DNA from: UBA9611 sp965237595
GTDB lineage: Bacteria; Chloroflexota; Dehalococcoidia; Lucifugimonadales; UBA3495
DNA length: 64,000 nucleotides
Reading direction: 5' to 3'
NCBI GenBank assembly: GCA_965237595.1
Contig: CBDEFY010000006.1
Coordinates: forward strand, 372,001-436,000
The position numbers were made by a program, and so were the translations under genes. The notes under the pieces are model-generated. The model was not told the origin of the DNA and ran no database searches. It worked only from the letters and a program-made list of their open reading frames with translations. Positions 8,773 to 17,152 of this stretch are shown here, piece by piece. Position 1 is the first letter of the stretch. Every line of letters begins with the position of its first letter.

Positions 8773-9864
8773 GTGGGGAAAATCAAGGTTGCCATCATTG
8801 GCGTGGGCAATTGCGCCTCGTCGTTGGTTCAAGGGGTCCATAAATACGTGGAAATTCCAGATGACGCTGAGGTAGTGGGCGTCATGCACAATACGATTGG
8901 TGAATACCGGATAGAAGACATCGAGGTAGTGGCGGCTTTTGATATCGACGAGAATAAGGTCGGCAAGGATTTATCCGAAGCCATATTCACCGCTCCGAAC
9001 AACACCATCAAATTCGCCGACGTCCCCAAGACCGGGGTGATTGTAGAGCGGGGAATGACCCACGACAGCGTGGGCAAATACGTTGCCGACCTGGTTAAGA
9101 AATCCCCAGACTCCACCGCCGACATCACCGGCATCCTGCGGGAGCGGGAAGTGGATTTAGTCATCAATTACCTCCCGGTTGGCAGCGAGCAAGCCACCAA
9201 GTGGTACGTTGAACAGATACTAAACGCCCGCTGCGGCATGGTTAACTGCATCCCCGTGTTCCTGGCCCGAGAGGAGTACTGGCGCAACCGCTTCGAAGAG
9301 CGCGGCGTGCCCATCGTCGGAGACGACATCAAGTCCCAACTGGGCGCCACCATCACCCACCGTGTCCTCACCCGCCTGTTCGAGGACCGGGGTGTCGCCT
9401 TGGACCACACCTACCAGTTGAACTTTGGCGGCAACACCGACTTTCTGAATATGTTGGAGCGGGAGCGGCTGACCTCCAAGAAGATTTCCAAGACCACGTC
9501 GGTCACCTCTCAGATGGACGAGGTCATCGAAGCCGACCAGATACACATCGGACCCAGTGACCACGTGCCCTGGTTGAAAGACCGCAAATGGTGCTACATC
9601 CGCATGGAGGGCCGAGTGTTCGGCGACGTCCCCATCAACATGGAAGTTAAACTTGAAGTTTGGGACAGCCCCAACTCCGCCGGAGTGGTGGTCGATGCCA
9701 TCCGGTGCGCGAAATTGGCAATGGACCTTGGACTGGGCGGGGCGATAGAGGGGCCCAGCGCCTACTACATGAAATCGCCCCCCCTCCAATACACCGACGA
9801 CCAAGCGAGAGATATGGTCGAAGCCTTCATTGCCCAGAAGACAAAAAAGGGGCCAGCCGCTTAA
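8773..9864 (+). CDS. ino1: myo-inositol-1-phosphate synthase
   Basis: This is a cytosolic NAD-dependent cyclase that turns glucose 6-phosphate into 1L-myo-inositol 1-phosphate. From the chosen start it is 363 residues, the size of the actinobacterial and archaeal type. It has the N-terminal Rossmann motif VAIIGVGNCASSL and family motifs VINYLPVGSEQATKWY (about 132-147), IVGDDIKSQLGAT (about 178) and LNFGGNTDFLNM (about 216). GTG at 8773 has GGAG eight bases upstream and starts right at the Rossmann strand. The frame opens 8 codons earlier. It is followed by a glycosyltransferase and a CDP-alcohol transferase, indicating inositol lipid synthesis. Confidence 0.93.
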   Translation: MGKIKVAIIGVGNCASSLVQGVHKYVEIPDDAEVVGVMHNTIGEYRIEDIEVVAAFDIDENKVGKDLSEAIFTAPNNTIKFADVPKTGVIVERGMTHDSVGKYVADLVKKSPDSTADITGILREREVDLVINYLPVGSEQATKWYVEQILNARCGMVNCIPVFLAREEYWRNRFEERGVPIVGDDIKSQLGATITHRVLTRLFEDRGVALDHTYQLNFGGNTDFLNMLERERLTSKKISKTTSVTSQMDEVIEADQIHIGPSDHVPWLKDRKWCYIRMEGRVFGDVPINMEVKLEVWDSPNSAGVVVDAIRCAKLAMDLGLGGAIEGPSAYYMKSPPLQYTDDQARDMVEAFIAQKTKKGPAA

Positions 9865-9889
9865 TCGGCAAGGGGACGGGAGTGACACC

Positions 9890-11032
9890 GTGAAGATCGC
9901 CATGGTTTCCCCGTACGACTTCACCTGGCCCGGTGGGGTTACAGCCCATGTCTCCCAGTTGGCCCGGATGCTCGGCCACTCTGGACACGAGGTTCAGGTG
10001 CTGGCGCCGCACTCCCCTTCCCGCGAATGTCAAGACGCCGACCTATTGGTGCCCTTGGGCCGTTCGGTCCCGCTTCCCAGCGGCGGCTCCACGGCCAGGG
10101 TCTCCCTGTCTTGGTGGCTCTACCCCAAGGTCCGGGCGCTTCTGCAGCGGGAGAATTTCGACATAATCCATCTCCACGAGCCCATGGCCCCCATCCTCCC
10201 GCTTTGCGTCCTGGAGTTTTCCAACTCGGTGAATGTGGGTACCTTCCACGCCTCTTATGCCCGCCAGCACCTCTACCGTATGACCCACCCCATCATCAAA
10301 CGCTGGCAGCAGAGGCTCCACGGCAGCATCGCGGTCTCCCCAGCCGCCCGGCGTTATGTAAACAACACCTTTCCCGGCGATTATGAGATTATCCCCAACG
10401 GCATCGATTTCGATCATTTCTCAGCCGACGTGGCGCCGCTGCCCCAGTACCAAGACGGCAAGCTGAACATCCTGTTCGTAGGCCGCCTGGAAAAGCGCAA
10501 AGGGCTTCGGTATCTGTTGGACGCCTACAGCAAGCTGAAATGGAACGTGCCCAACATCCGGCTAATCGTGGTCGGGCCCGGGAACCCAGACAAAGAGTCC
10601 TACCGCATCATGAGCTCCCACAACCTGCAGGACGTGGAGTTCGTGGGACGGGTCTCCTACGAAGACCTGCCACGCTACTATGCCAGCGCCGATATCTTCT
10701 GCTCCCCGGCCACCGGCGCCGAGAGCTTCGGCATCGTCTTGCTGGAGGCCATGGCGGCGGGCAAGCCGGTTGTCGCTTCGGACATTGAGGGGTACCGGGG
10801 AATAATGACCGACGGCGAGCATGGGCTGATTGTCCCGAAGAAAGACAGCGACGCCCTGGCCCAGGCACTGGAGGTCTTGGCCCGCAATCCGGACCTGCGC
10901 AACGAGTTGGGCGCTCAGGGCAACCGGTCGGCGAAAGAGTACCGGTGGGAAGTGGTGGCCGGCCGGGTGGAGAATTACTACGAATCTTGTCTACAGGCGG
11001 CCTATGGGTCTTCCGGGAAGAGAACAGCTTAG
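9890..11032 (+). CDS. GT4 glycosyltransferase, PimA-like
   Basis: This is a 380-residue retaining GT-B glycosyltransferase of family 4. It has the N-terminal acceptor motif SPYDFTWPGGVTAHV (about 7-21), LNILFVGRLEKRKGL at the domain linker (about 190-205), and the C-terminal sugar-nucleotide motif GAESFGIVLLEAMAAGKPV (about 280-298) with its two key Glu residues. The N-terminus and its position between ino1 and a CDP-alcohol phosphatidyltransferase match phosphatidylinositol mannosyltransferase PimA. The donor sugar is inferred. GTG at 9890 gives the family start MKIAMVSPYD and lies 25 bases after ino1. Confidence 0.8.
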   Translation: MKIAMVSPYDFTWPGGVTAHVSQLARMLGHSGHEVQVLAPHSPSRECQDADLLVPLGRSVPLPSGGSTARVSLSWWLYPKVRALLQRENFDIIHLHEPMAPILPLCVLEFSNSVNVGTFHASYARQHLYRMTHPIIKRWQQRLHGSIAVSPAARRYVNNTFPGDYEIIPNGIDFDHFSADVAPLPQYQDGKLNILFVGRLEKRKGLRYLLDAYSKLKWNVPNIRLIVVGPGNPDKESYRIMSSHNLQDVEFVGRVSYEDLPRYYASADIFCSPATGAESFGIVLLEAMAAGKPVVASDIEGYRGIMTDGEHGLIVPKKDSDALAQALEVLARNPDLRNELGAQGNRSAKEYRWEVVAGRVENYYESCLQAAYGSSGKRTA

Positions 11033-11615
11033 GGCCGCGGTCCTCCGCTACATAGAGCTGCCGGGGGCCAGGTTCTTTCGGGCGATAAAGTTCACCCCCA
11101 ACGGCGTCACCATCCTCGGTTTCTTGGTCACCGTTGTGTCGGCATACTTGGTCGGCGCCGGCTGGCTGCTGGCGGGCGGAATCGTCTTTCTATTCGGCGG
11201 AGGGCTGGACCTGATGGACGGAGCGCTGGCCAGGCTCACGGACAAGGTCAGTCCATTTGGGGCTCTTTTGGACTCGGTCTTCGACCGGCTCAGCGAGGCT
11301 GCATTGTTCGTAGGTCTGGCGGTCTACGCGCTGCGGGAAGACATCGGCGAAGACCGGCAGGTCTTCTTCATGACCGTGCTGCTGCTGGCCCTCATATTCT
11401 CCCAGGGTGTGAGCTATCTCCGCGCCCGTGGCGAAGGTCTCGGCGTGTTCACCAAGGCTGGGTTGATGACTCGGCCGGAGCGGGTGGTGCTGCTTAGCGT
11501 TGGGCTCATCGTTGGCCAGATTGAGTGGTTCTTGCTGGCCATCGCCGTTGTCTCCTGTTTCACCCTGTTTCAGCGCATGTTCACCATCCGTGACATGCTG
11601 GACAAGGCTGGATAA
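11004..11615 (+). CDS. CDP-alcohol phosphatidyltransferase (phosphatidylinositol-type synthase)
   Basis: This is a membrane enzyme of about 203 residues that transfers a CDP-diacylglycerol phosphatidyl group to an alcohol. The full signature D-x2-D-G-x2-A-R-x8-G-x3-D-x3-D is present as DLMDGALAR (about 69-77) followed by G and the two downstream Asp residues. Five or six hydrophobic spans surround it. Because the neighbours make inositol 1-phosphate and add a sugar, the likely product is phosphatidylinositol phosphate, as with mycobacterial PgsA1. The ATG at 11004 overlaps the end of the glycosyltransferase gene by 29 bases, implying coupled translation. Confidence 0.85.
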   Translation: MGLPGREQLRAAVLRYIELPGARFFRAIKFTPNGVTILGFLVTVVSAYLVGAGWLLAGGIVFLFGGGLDLMDGALARLTDKVSPFGALLDSVFDRLSEAALFVGLAVYALREDIGEDRQVFFMTVLLLALIFSQGVSYLRARGEGLGVFTKAGLMTRPERVVLLSVGLIVGQIEWFLLAIAVVSCFTLFQRMFTIRDMLDKAG

Positions 11616-11708
11616 CGCTTTGCTTCCCGTGTAAACTGGTGTCCAAGCGGGCCCCTGGGCCTGGTCCTGGGCGGGGCCCTGGCCCCGTCGAGAACAGGAG
11701 ACCGGTGT

Positions 11709-12431
11709 ATGACCCAGCAGGCGCTGATCTCGGACCAGGAAAAATCCCGGCTAAAGCGGACCTTCCGCAAAGACTTGAAGGCCGAGGTCAGCCTGCGCCT
11801 GTTCACTCAGCGGCCCTCTCCCATCGCCGTTCCAGGCAGGGACTGCAAATACTGTCCTCAAACCCAGAAGATGCTAGAGGAACTGGCGGCGTTGTCGCCC
11901 AAAGTCCACCTCGAGACGGTGGACATTTACGCCCAGCCCGACCTGGCCCGCGAAGAGGGGATAACCAGAGTGCCTGCCATCACCTTTGGCTTAGAAGGTG
12001 CACCGGGGGGCGGGCCGAAGCTCAGGTTCTTTGGGATTCCCATGGGCTACCAGATGTCCGTCATCATCGAAAACATCCGGACCATCTCCCGGGGTGTCAG
12101 CCCGTTGAGCATGGACACGCGGAAAAAGCTGCGCCGGATTAACCAGCCAGTGCACATACAGGTATTCGTTACACCAGACAGCGCCCAGTGCCCACCCATC
12201 GCCCGGTTGGCCCACGCCCTGGCGCTGGAAAACCAAAACATCACCGCCGACGTGGTTGAGATCGAGGAATTCCCCGCCCTCGGCCGACAGTACGGCGTCC
12301 GGTCGGTCCCATTGACGGTGGTGAATGACCTCACCCAGATCGCCGGTGTGGTGAACGAAGCCGAATTCGTTGCGAAGATTATCCAGTGCGGAGTGCGCCA
12401 GCAAACGGACTCCGCACCGGTCCAGGCCTAA
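11709..12431 (+). CDS. glutaredoxin/PDO-like tandem thioredoxin-fold protein
   Basis: This is a 240-residue protein made of two thioredoxin folds, like protein disulfide oxidoreductases of thermophiles and archaea. The N-terminal fold has the CxxC redox site CKYC at residues 46-49 and a cis-Pro motif TRVPAITF near 86. The C-terminal fold has only CPPI at 161-164, so its resolving cysteine is missing, but it keeps VRSVPLTVV with a cis-Pro. Most likely it is a cytosolic disulfide reductase with one active site. It lies 93 bases after the lipid cluster and 27 bases before ribH. Confidence 0.72.
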   Translation: MTQQALISDQEKSRLKRTFRKDLKAEVSLRLFTQRPSPIAVPGRDCKYCPQTQKMLEELAALSPKVHLETVDIYAQPDLAREEGITRVPAITFGLEGAPGGGPKLRFFGIPMGYQMSVIIENIRTISRGVSPLSMDTRKKLRRINQPVHIQVFVTPDSAQCPPIARLAHALALENQNITADVVEIEEFPALGRQYGVRSVPLTVVNDLTQIAGVVNEAEFVAKIIQCGVRQQTDSAPVQA

Positions 12432-12458
12432 TACAACCAACAGACTGAACCAGGAGAA

Positions 12459-12938
12459 ATGAGCGTGCCCAAAGAGTTAAAGGGCGATATGAACGGGCAG
12501 GGGCTGCACGTAGGAGTGGTCGTTGCCAGGTTCAACGAAATCATTACCAGAAAGCTGCTGGACTCGGCTGTCGAGACCCTGCTCCGTCATGGAGTCAGGG
12601 ACGAAGACATCACGATCAGTTGGGTCCCGGGGTCCTTTGAGTTGCCGGTGGTGGCCAAGACCCTGGCCAAGACCGGCCGGTACCAAGCGGTCATCTGTCT
12701 TGGGGCGGTGATACGTGGCGAGACATCCCACTACGACATGGTGGCCGGCCAGGCTGCCGGCGGCGTAGGATCGGTGGCACTGGAAACCGGGGTGCCGACC
12801 ATCTTCGGCGTGCTGACCACCGAAAACATGGAGCAAGCATTGAACCGGGCCGGCGGCAAGTTGGGCAACATGGGAGCCAACACGGCCGTCGCCGCCATCG
12901 AGACGGCCCGGATCATTGAAGCCGCCAACACCGCTTAG
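12459..12938 (+). CDS. ribH: 6,7-dimethyl-8-ribityllumazine synthase
   Basis: This is the penultimate enzyme of riboflavin synthesis; in the family it assembles into a 60-subunit or decameric shell. At 159 residues it is full length. Motifs visible are VVARFNEIITRKLLDSA (about 21-37), WVPGSFELP (about 57-65), CLGAVIRGETSHYDMV (about 82-97) with the catalytic His, and GVLTTENMEQA (about 117). AGGAG lies very close to the ATG at 12459, so the in-frame GTG at 12465 may be the real start. No other rib gene is in the window. Confidence 0.95.
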   Translation: MSVPKELKGDMNGQGLHVGVVVARFNEIITRKLLDSAVETLLRHGVRDEDITISWVPGSFELPVVAKTLAKTGRYQAVICLGAVIRGETSHYDMVAGQAAGGVGSVALETGVPTIFGVLTTENMEQALNRAGGKLGNMGANTAVAAIETARIIEAANTA

Positions 12939-12982
12939 CTCTTCTGGCGTCCATAACCTATCTCAATATTGGGGAGCGTTAC

Positions 12983-13882
12983 GTGAAGTTCGGTGTGACT
13001 ATTCCCAATAACTGGGGAGTCGAAGACCCTCAACAGGTCCTGGAATTCGGGCCCCTGGCCGAAAGCTTGGGCTACGACTCGGTCTGGGTCATGGACCATC
13101 TGTTCAACACCGGGTACATCCGTGAGCGGTTGGAAGACAAGCCCTACTACCACCCCATGTCCACCCTCTCCTATCTGGCTGCTACCACGTCAAAAGTGAC
13201 CTTGGGCACCTCAGTGCTGGTGCTTCCCTATCACAACCCCGTGGAACTGGCTAAGTACGCCGCCACGCTGGACCAGATATCCGGCGGCAGGGTGATCCTG
13301 GGCGTGGGCGTCGGCGCAATGACCGAGGAGTTCGATGCATTGGGAATCTCCATGCGCCAGAGGGGGTCCCTCACCGACGAATGTATGGACATCATGAAGG
13401 AGCTTTGGTCCAGCCATCTGCCCAAGTACCAGAGCAAGCGTTGGGAATTCTCGGAACTCTACTTCTCGCCCAAGCCCGTCCAGCCCACCATCCCGCTGTG
13501 GGTCGGCGGTTCCAGCCCCGGAGCCATGAAGCGGACCGCTCTGCGCGGCGACGGCTGGCATCCCACCGGACTCTCGCCCGAGGGGTACTCGCTGGCAAGA
13601 CGGGAAATCACCGACGCCGCTGCGGCGGCGGGAAGGGACCCCGGACATATGACCTGGTAGACCAGGATTGAAGTGGAGGTTCGCGGCCAGCCATCCAGCG
13701 ACCGCGCCGCCAGCCGGACTACTTTACCCGGCCACGACCCAGCCATGATGCGGGCCTCCATCAAGGCCTACGAAGACGCCGGCGTGGAGCACATGGTGCT
13801 GGCCCTAAACTCGGGCGACGTACCGGCCCTCAAGCGGCTCATGGAGACCATCGCGTCAGAGGTGTTGCCAGAGTTTAGGTAG
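12983..13882 (+). pseudogene. LLM-class flavin-dependent oxidoreductase, amber-interrupted
   Basis: This is a luciferase-like monooxygenase of the F420/FMN-dependent type, with the N-terminus MKFGVTIPNNWG, SVWVMDHLFNTGY near 31, the core ISGGRVILGVGVG near 95 and LWVGGSSPGAMKRTA near 172. After 225 codons an in-frame TAG at 13658-13660 interrupts the frame, and the same frame continues without shift for 73 more codons with the expected C-terminal helix (IKAYEDAGVEHMVLAL). Together the two parts are about 299 codons, a normal family length. It is probably inactivated by a point mutation or a sequencing error. Read-through cannot be excluded from sequence. Confidence 0.82.
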
Positions 13883-13897
13883 GGGGCCGTGGGGAAA

Positions 13898-14347
13898 TCA
13901 TCTCAACTTTTCCGCCGTATCGACTGCTTCATCAAACTCCCAAAACTCAACATCCTGTGGAATGAGATGGGAATTTGTCCGCAGGTAATAGTCCCCTAAG
14001 GTTACGTTTCGTTTTTGATTGAAATCCTTTAGGACGAACATAATCTTCCGATATCCGCTTGGGGCAACATGAAAAAATTACATCGCCTGGTTCCACGCAA
14101 TCATCTTAGCGCTTGGAACATTGCCACCTTCGGTCCATTTGTGCGCCTTGCATTCAACGAGGATCTTTCTTTCCCCATCGCCAAGGTCGAAAGCGTGCTC
14201 CTTCAGTTCGTTAATGCCAATTTCGATTGAAAATCCAGGCGTAAGTCGGAGCCCTTTTCCCTCAAAGAACTCGAGAGCCTTCGTCTCAAATTCCCGCCCA
14301 ACCTGAGTATTGCTCGCGACACCTTTTCGTTGGAACGGCTTGTCCAT
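13898..14347 (-). pseudogene. PD-(D/E)XK restriction-endonuclease-like protein, ochre-interrupted
   Basis: The first 89 codons encode a compact nuclease-like fold with REFETKALEFFEGKG, FDLGDGERKILVECKAHKW (D...E-x-K type) and KMIAWNQAM. An in-frame TAA at 14078-14080 follows, and the same frame then continues for 59 codons to a TGA at 13898, reading VLKDFNQKRNVTLGDYYLRT and PQDVEFWEFDEAV, which reads as a sensible continuation of the fold. The stop probably replaces a Tyr codon (TAT/TAC). Its start is one base after the stop of a small antitoxin-like gene, so the two form an operon. The biological role is unknown. Confidence 0.7.
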
Positions 14348-14348
14348 C

Positions 14349-14534
14349 TTATTTCTGCCATGAACGGATGCGCCGGGCCGTTTCTTCGTTTGAGATGGTA
14401 CGTTCCGCGTCCGAATCGGCTAAGCCACGTTCAACCATCACGTGAAAAGCCAACTCCCGGACTATTTCCTCGGGCGAACTGTCTTCGGGTTGTGCCTGCA
14501 CGATTCTAGTAAGGTCATCTTTGGCCGTGGACAT
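14349..14534 (-). CDS. small antitoxin-like protein
   Basis: This is a 61-residue acidic protein with a helical body and the ending RTISNEETARRIRSW, similar to the C-terminal part of many RelB/Phd-type antitoxin-like proteins, where that segment helps wrap a partner. The frame opens 34 codons earlier, but the ATG at 14534 with GGAGGG upstream gives the compact form. It directly precedes the broken nuclease-like gene with a one-base gap. The toxin-antitoxin assignment is an inference from size, motif and pairing. Confidence 0.55.
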   Translation of the reverse strand: MSTAKDDLTRIVQAQPEDSSPEEIVRELAFHVMVERGLADSDAERTISNEETARRIRSWQK

Positions 14535-14837
14535 GGAAGCCCTCCATTCCAAATTCAACAGGGTCGTATTTCCATCATTATACTTTGGCGCGGGGCCCAT
14601 GAAACACCTGGACTCCTCCGAAGAATCTGTGCTCATCTGGCCGGAAGATATGACGCGCGCGGCGTCGTAGGCCAGATAGAATGCGATTGGCGCGGTGACC
14701 CAGCCGTAGTGAAAGGGTTAGCCTAATTAACCGCCCGTACATCGGATAACTGATTGATTGCCGTATACAAAGAGGCCAAACATAAACGCCGTGGCAACCC
14801 AGCTGTGTCCGTCACGGCGGTCATTCACCGGTGACCA
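14535..14837. other. intergenic region, one hairpin
   Basis: This stretch holds no supported gene. A hairpin with arms GCCGTG and CACGGC lies near 14789-14817, just upstream of the collagen-like gene; it has no T-run. The longer frame of the antitoxin-like gene covers part of the region but lacks a good start. Confidence 0.4.
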
Positions 14838-15727
14838 GTGTATAGCTTGAAAACTTCCCGCGCCGATCTTGGCGCCAGATTCCGTCTTCGCCCAGTCCTA
14901 GTAGCCTTGGCTCTGCTTGCCGTGCTCGCCCAGCTGGCATGCCAAGGCCCGAGGGGCGAACCCGGCCCGGAGGGGCCCCAAGCGGAACTGGGGCCGCAGG
15001 GCATTCAGGGTGAACCCGGAACCCCTGGTGATCGAGGGCAGGAGGGAGACCCCGGGCCGCGGGGATTTCCTGGGTTCGTAGGTCCCAGAGGCCCCGAAGG
15101 TCTGCCCGGTGAACCGCTACCGGATTTCAGCGACTTTATCGGTGAGATGCGCAGCGCCGTGACCTTTGGAAAACTAATCTGCTCCTTTCCCAGGGGTCGG
15201 GCGTCCGAATCTCATCCACCGAGATACTCACCGCCGAGCACGTTATCAGCGGCGCAAGCCGGGTGGAGGTCTCCATCGACGGCGGGTCCTTTCTAAGGGC
15301 CACGGTGACCGGGTACGACACCGACCGTGATTTGGCGCTGCTTACCTTGGACAGCCCCACCGAAGGCTTGACCGTTGGACTGCCAGTCTCGAACCAGGTG
15401 TTCGCCGACCTCTCACAAAGATTCGTCGAGGATATCGGCTACGAGGTTGCATTGGTCGGATTCGTTCCCGAGATCTCAATCGCTACCCCAGTGGTAACCT
15501 TTGGCCGCATCGGCGCCCTGTGGAACATCCGTCCCGGCAACTATGCCATCGGGCAGGTGGACGCCGCCGCAACCAACGGCATGAGCGGCGGCGGCGTATT
15601 TAACAAATTCGGCGAGTTCCTGGGGATCCTGGTGACATCGTCCAGCTTCGACGGCAACGTACGCTACGTGAGATTCGAGGAGATTAAAGACGTGATTGGT
15701 TCGCTGCGGGCCGGAAGCAAGAGTTAG
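14838..15727 (+). pseudogene. collagen-repeat plus trypsin-like serine protease, frameshifted
   Basis: The first frame encodes a signal-type hydrophobic segment ending in QLAC (possible lipoprotein or export signal, about 22-36), then about 55 residues of collagen-like Gly-X-Y repeats (GEPGTPGDRGQEGDPGPRG and similar). The second frame encodes a trypsin-like protease domain. Its His lies in ILTAEHVISG, its Asp in DTDRDLALL and its Ser in NGMSGGGVF, where the usual GNSGGP is altered to GMSGGG. The two frames meet around 15155-15185, so one indel separates the stalk from the catalytic domain. The intact ancestor would have been a surface protease on a collagen-like stalk. Confidence 0.72.
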
Positions 15728-15754
15728 TCGGACGCAGACCTGTGACCAACAGGC

Positions 15755-17152
15755 CTAAAGGTCTTCCTCGTCCACAAACTCATTAATCTCCGTCCAGTCC
15801 TCTCGCAGGCCGGCCAGGCCCGTCTCGTCCGATTCGTCCCGCCCGTAATGCGACCGCTGAAATCGCTGGACGAGCCGGTAGACCGGGTCGGGCGGCAAGA
15901 GGCCCCAGATACCCCGCTGGTGCTCGTTCGGTGTCTCCCAATCACGGCGAGGCCGGCCCAACCGAGCGGCCAGCCCCAAGAACCCGTGGTAATACTCCCT
16001 GGGCGTGGTGGGTTCCTTGCCCCCATCAGACCCCCTCTCTTTCACCGGGAACATCTTCTTCCACCATGCGGCAAACATATCCGATAGGTCGTCGTTGGCC
16101 CGACTCCAAGTGAACAGGGATTCCCTGGTCTCTTCAACGTCGACCTCCCGCCCCGGGAACCGGCGAGACCGGAACAACCGGTAGACGATCCAACCCGCGA
16201 TCGACGTCACCACGGCAAATGCGAACCACTTGAGCGCGGTAATTAGGGCGGTTGCCGGTTCTTTCCCGTCGCTTTGCTCTCTAAGTCGCTGTTGGAACTC
16301 GTCCAAACTTTCCTGAGCGCCCAACAGTCCGGATAAGTCGCCTCCGCCGAACAGTCCGATCAGCCAGTTGCCAAGGTGCACAATCAAGCCAGCCAACAAC
16401 CCAATCAGCAGCAAGACCGGCCGCAGCACCCAGAACCCGGAATTGCCGACGACGGTCAGGGTCTTCCTGGTTACATCGTCCAGCCCTCCCAGTCCGATGG
16501 CGCTGATGAATAGTCCCAGCAGCACAACCGCGGCAACACTGACAACGATGGGCATCACCCACTCGCGGGACATGGCGTGGGTCTCGCCGCTCTCCGAGGA
16601 GAAACGGGCCAGGGACAGCCCCAGCAGTCCCACCGCAAAGAACCCCACCACAAGGAAGCCGTTCACCAACCGCTCCTTTACCATGCTGTCCACCAACGCC
16701 GTGGCGAACAGCACGCCCAAGCCCCAGAGGAAAGCGGAGCGCACCGTGTCCAGGGTTATTTCCTCTTTGGCAATGCTGGCGCCCCGCCACCAGACGGTGA
16801 CAAGGAACACCAGGGTGCCCACGATGGCCACCCTGGATTCGACATCGCCGGAGACCAACGCTTCCACTGGAATGTAACTCGACCCGGTGTTCATGTTGGC
16901 CAGGAACAGCAACGATGGGAGGCCAGACGCGAGGCCCATCAGGCCTCTGATGCGAGGATTGACGTTGACCGACAGGATGTAGGACATGAGGACGAAGGAC
17001 CAGACCAGCGCCAGCAACACCAGCCAGAACGGCAGAACTATTCCCGGTTGGTCAATGAGGACCGCCGCCGACACGAAGACCAGATAGAGGGCACAGCATT
17101 CCAGGAACAGGACTACCGAGGTGACCGAATTATCCCGCCATAACCGGCTCAT
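15755..17152 (-). CDS. multi-pass membrane protein with DUF4129-type C-terminus
   Basis: This 465-residue protein has about eight hydrophobic spans in the first 270 residues, one more span near 310-330 (WFAFAVVTSIAGWIVYRLF), and a cytosolic C-terminal part with PREYYHGFLGLAARLG, typical of DUF4129 proteins. It is the last gene of a MoxR-DUF58-DUF4129 set; the transglutaminase domain often fused here is absent. The gene overlaps the DUF58 stop by 23 bases, indicating translational coupling. Such sets are thought to act in envelope or protein-complex maturation, but no substrate is known. Confidence 0.75.
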   Translation of the reverse strand: MSRLWRDNSVTSVVLFLECCALYLVFVSAAVLIDQPGIVLPFWLVLLALVWSFVLMSYILSVNVNPRIRGLMGLASGLPSLLFLANMNTGSSYIPVEALVSGDVESRVAIVGTLVFLVTVWWRGASIAKEEITLDTVRSAFLWGLGVLFATALVDSMVKERLVNGFLVVGFFAVGLLGLSLARFSSESGETHAMSREWVMPIVVSVAAVVLLGLFISAIGLGGLDDVTRKTLTVVGNSGFWVLRPVLLLIGLLAGLIVHLGNWLIGLFGGGDLSGLLGAQESLDEFQQRLREQSDGKEPATALITALKWFAFAVVTSIAGWIVYRLFRSRRFPGREVDVEETRESLFTWSRANDDLSDMFAAWWKKMFPVKERGSDGGKEPTTPREYYHGFLGLAARLGRPRRDWETPNEHQRGIWGLLPPDPVYRLVQRFQRSHYGRDESDETGLAGLREDWTEINEFVDEEDL

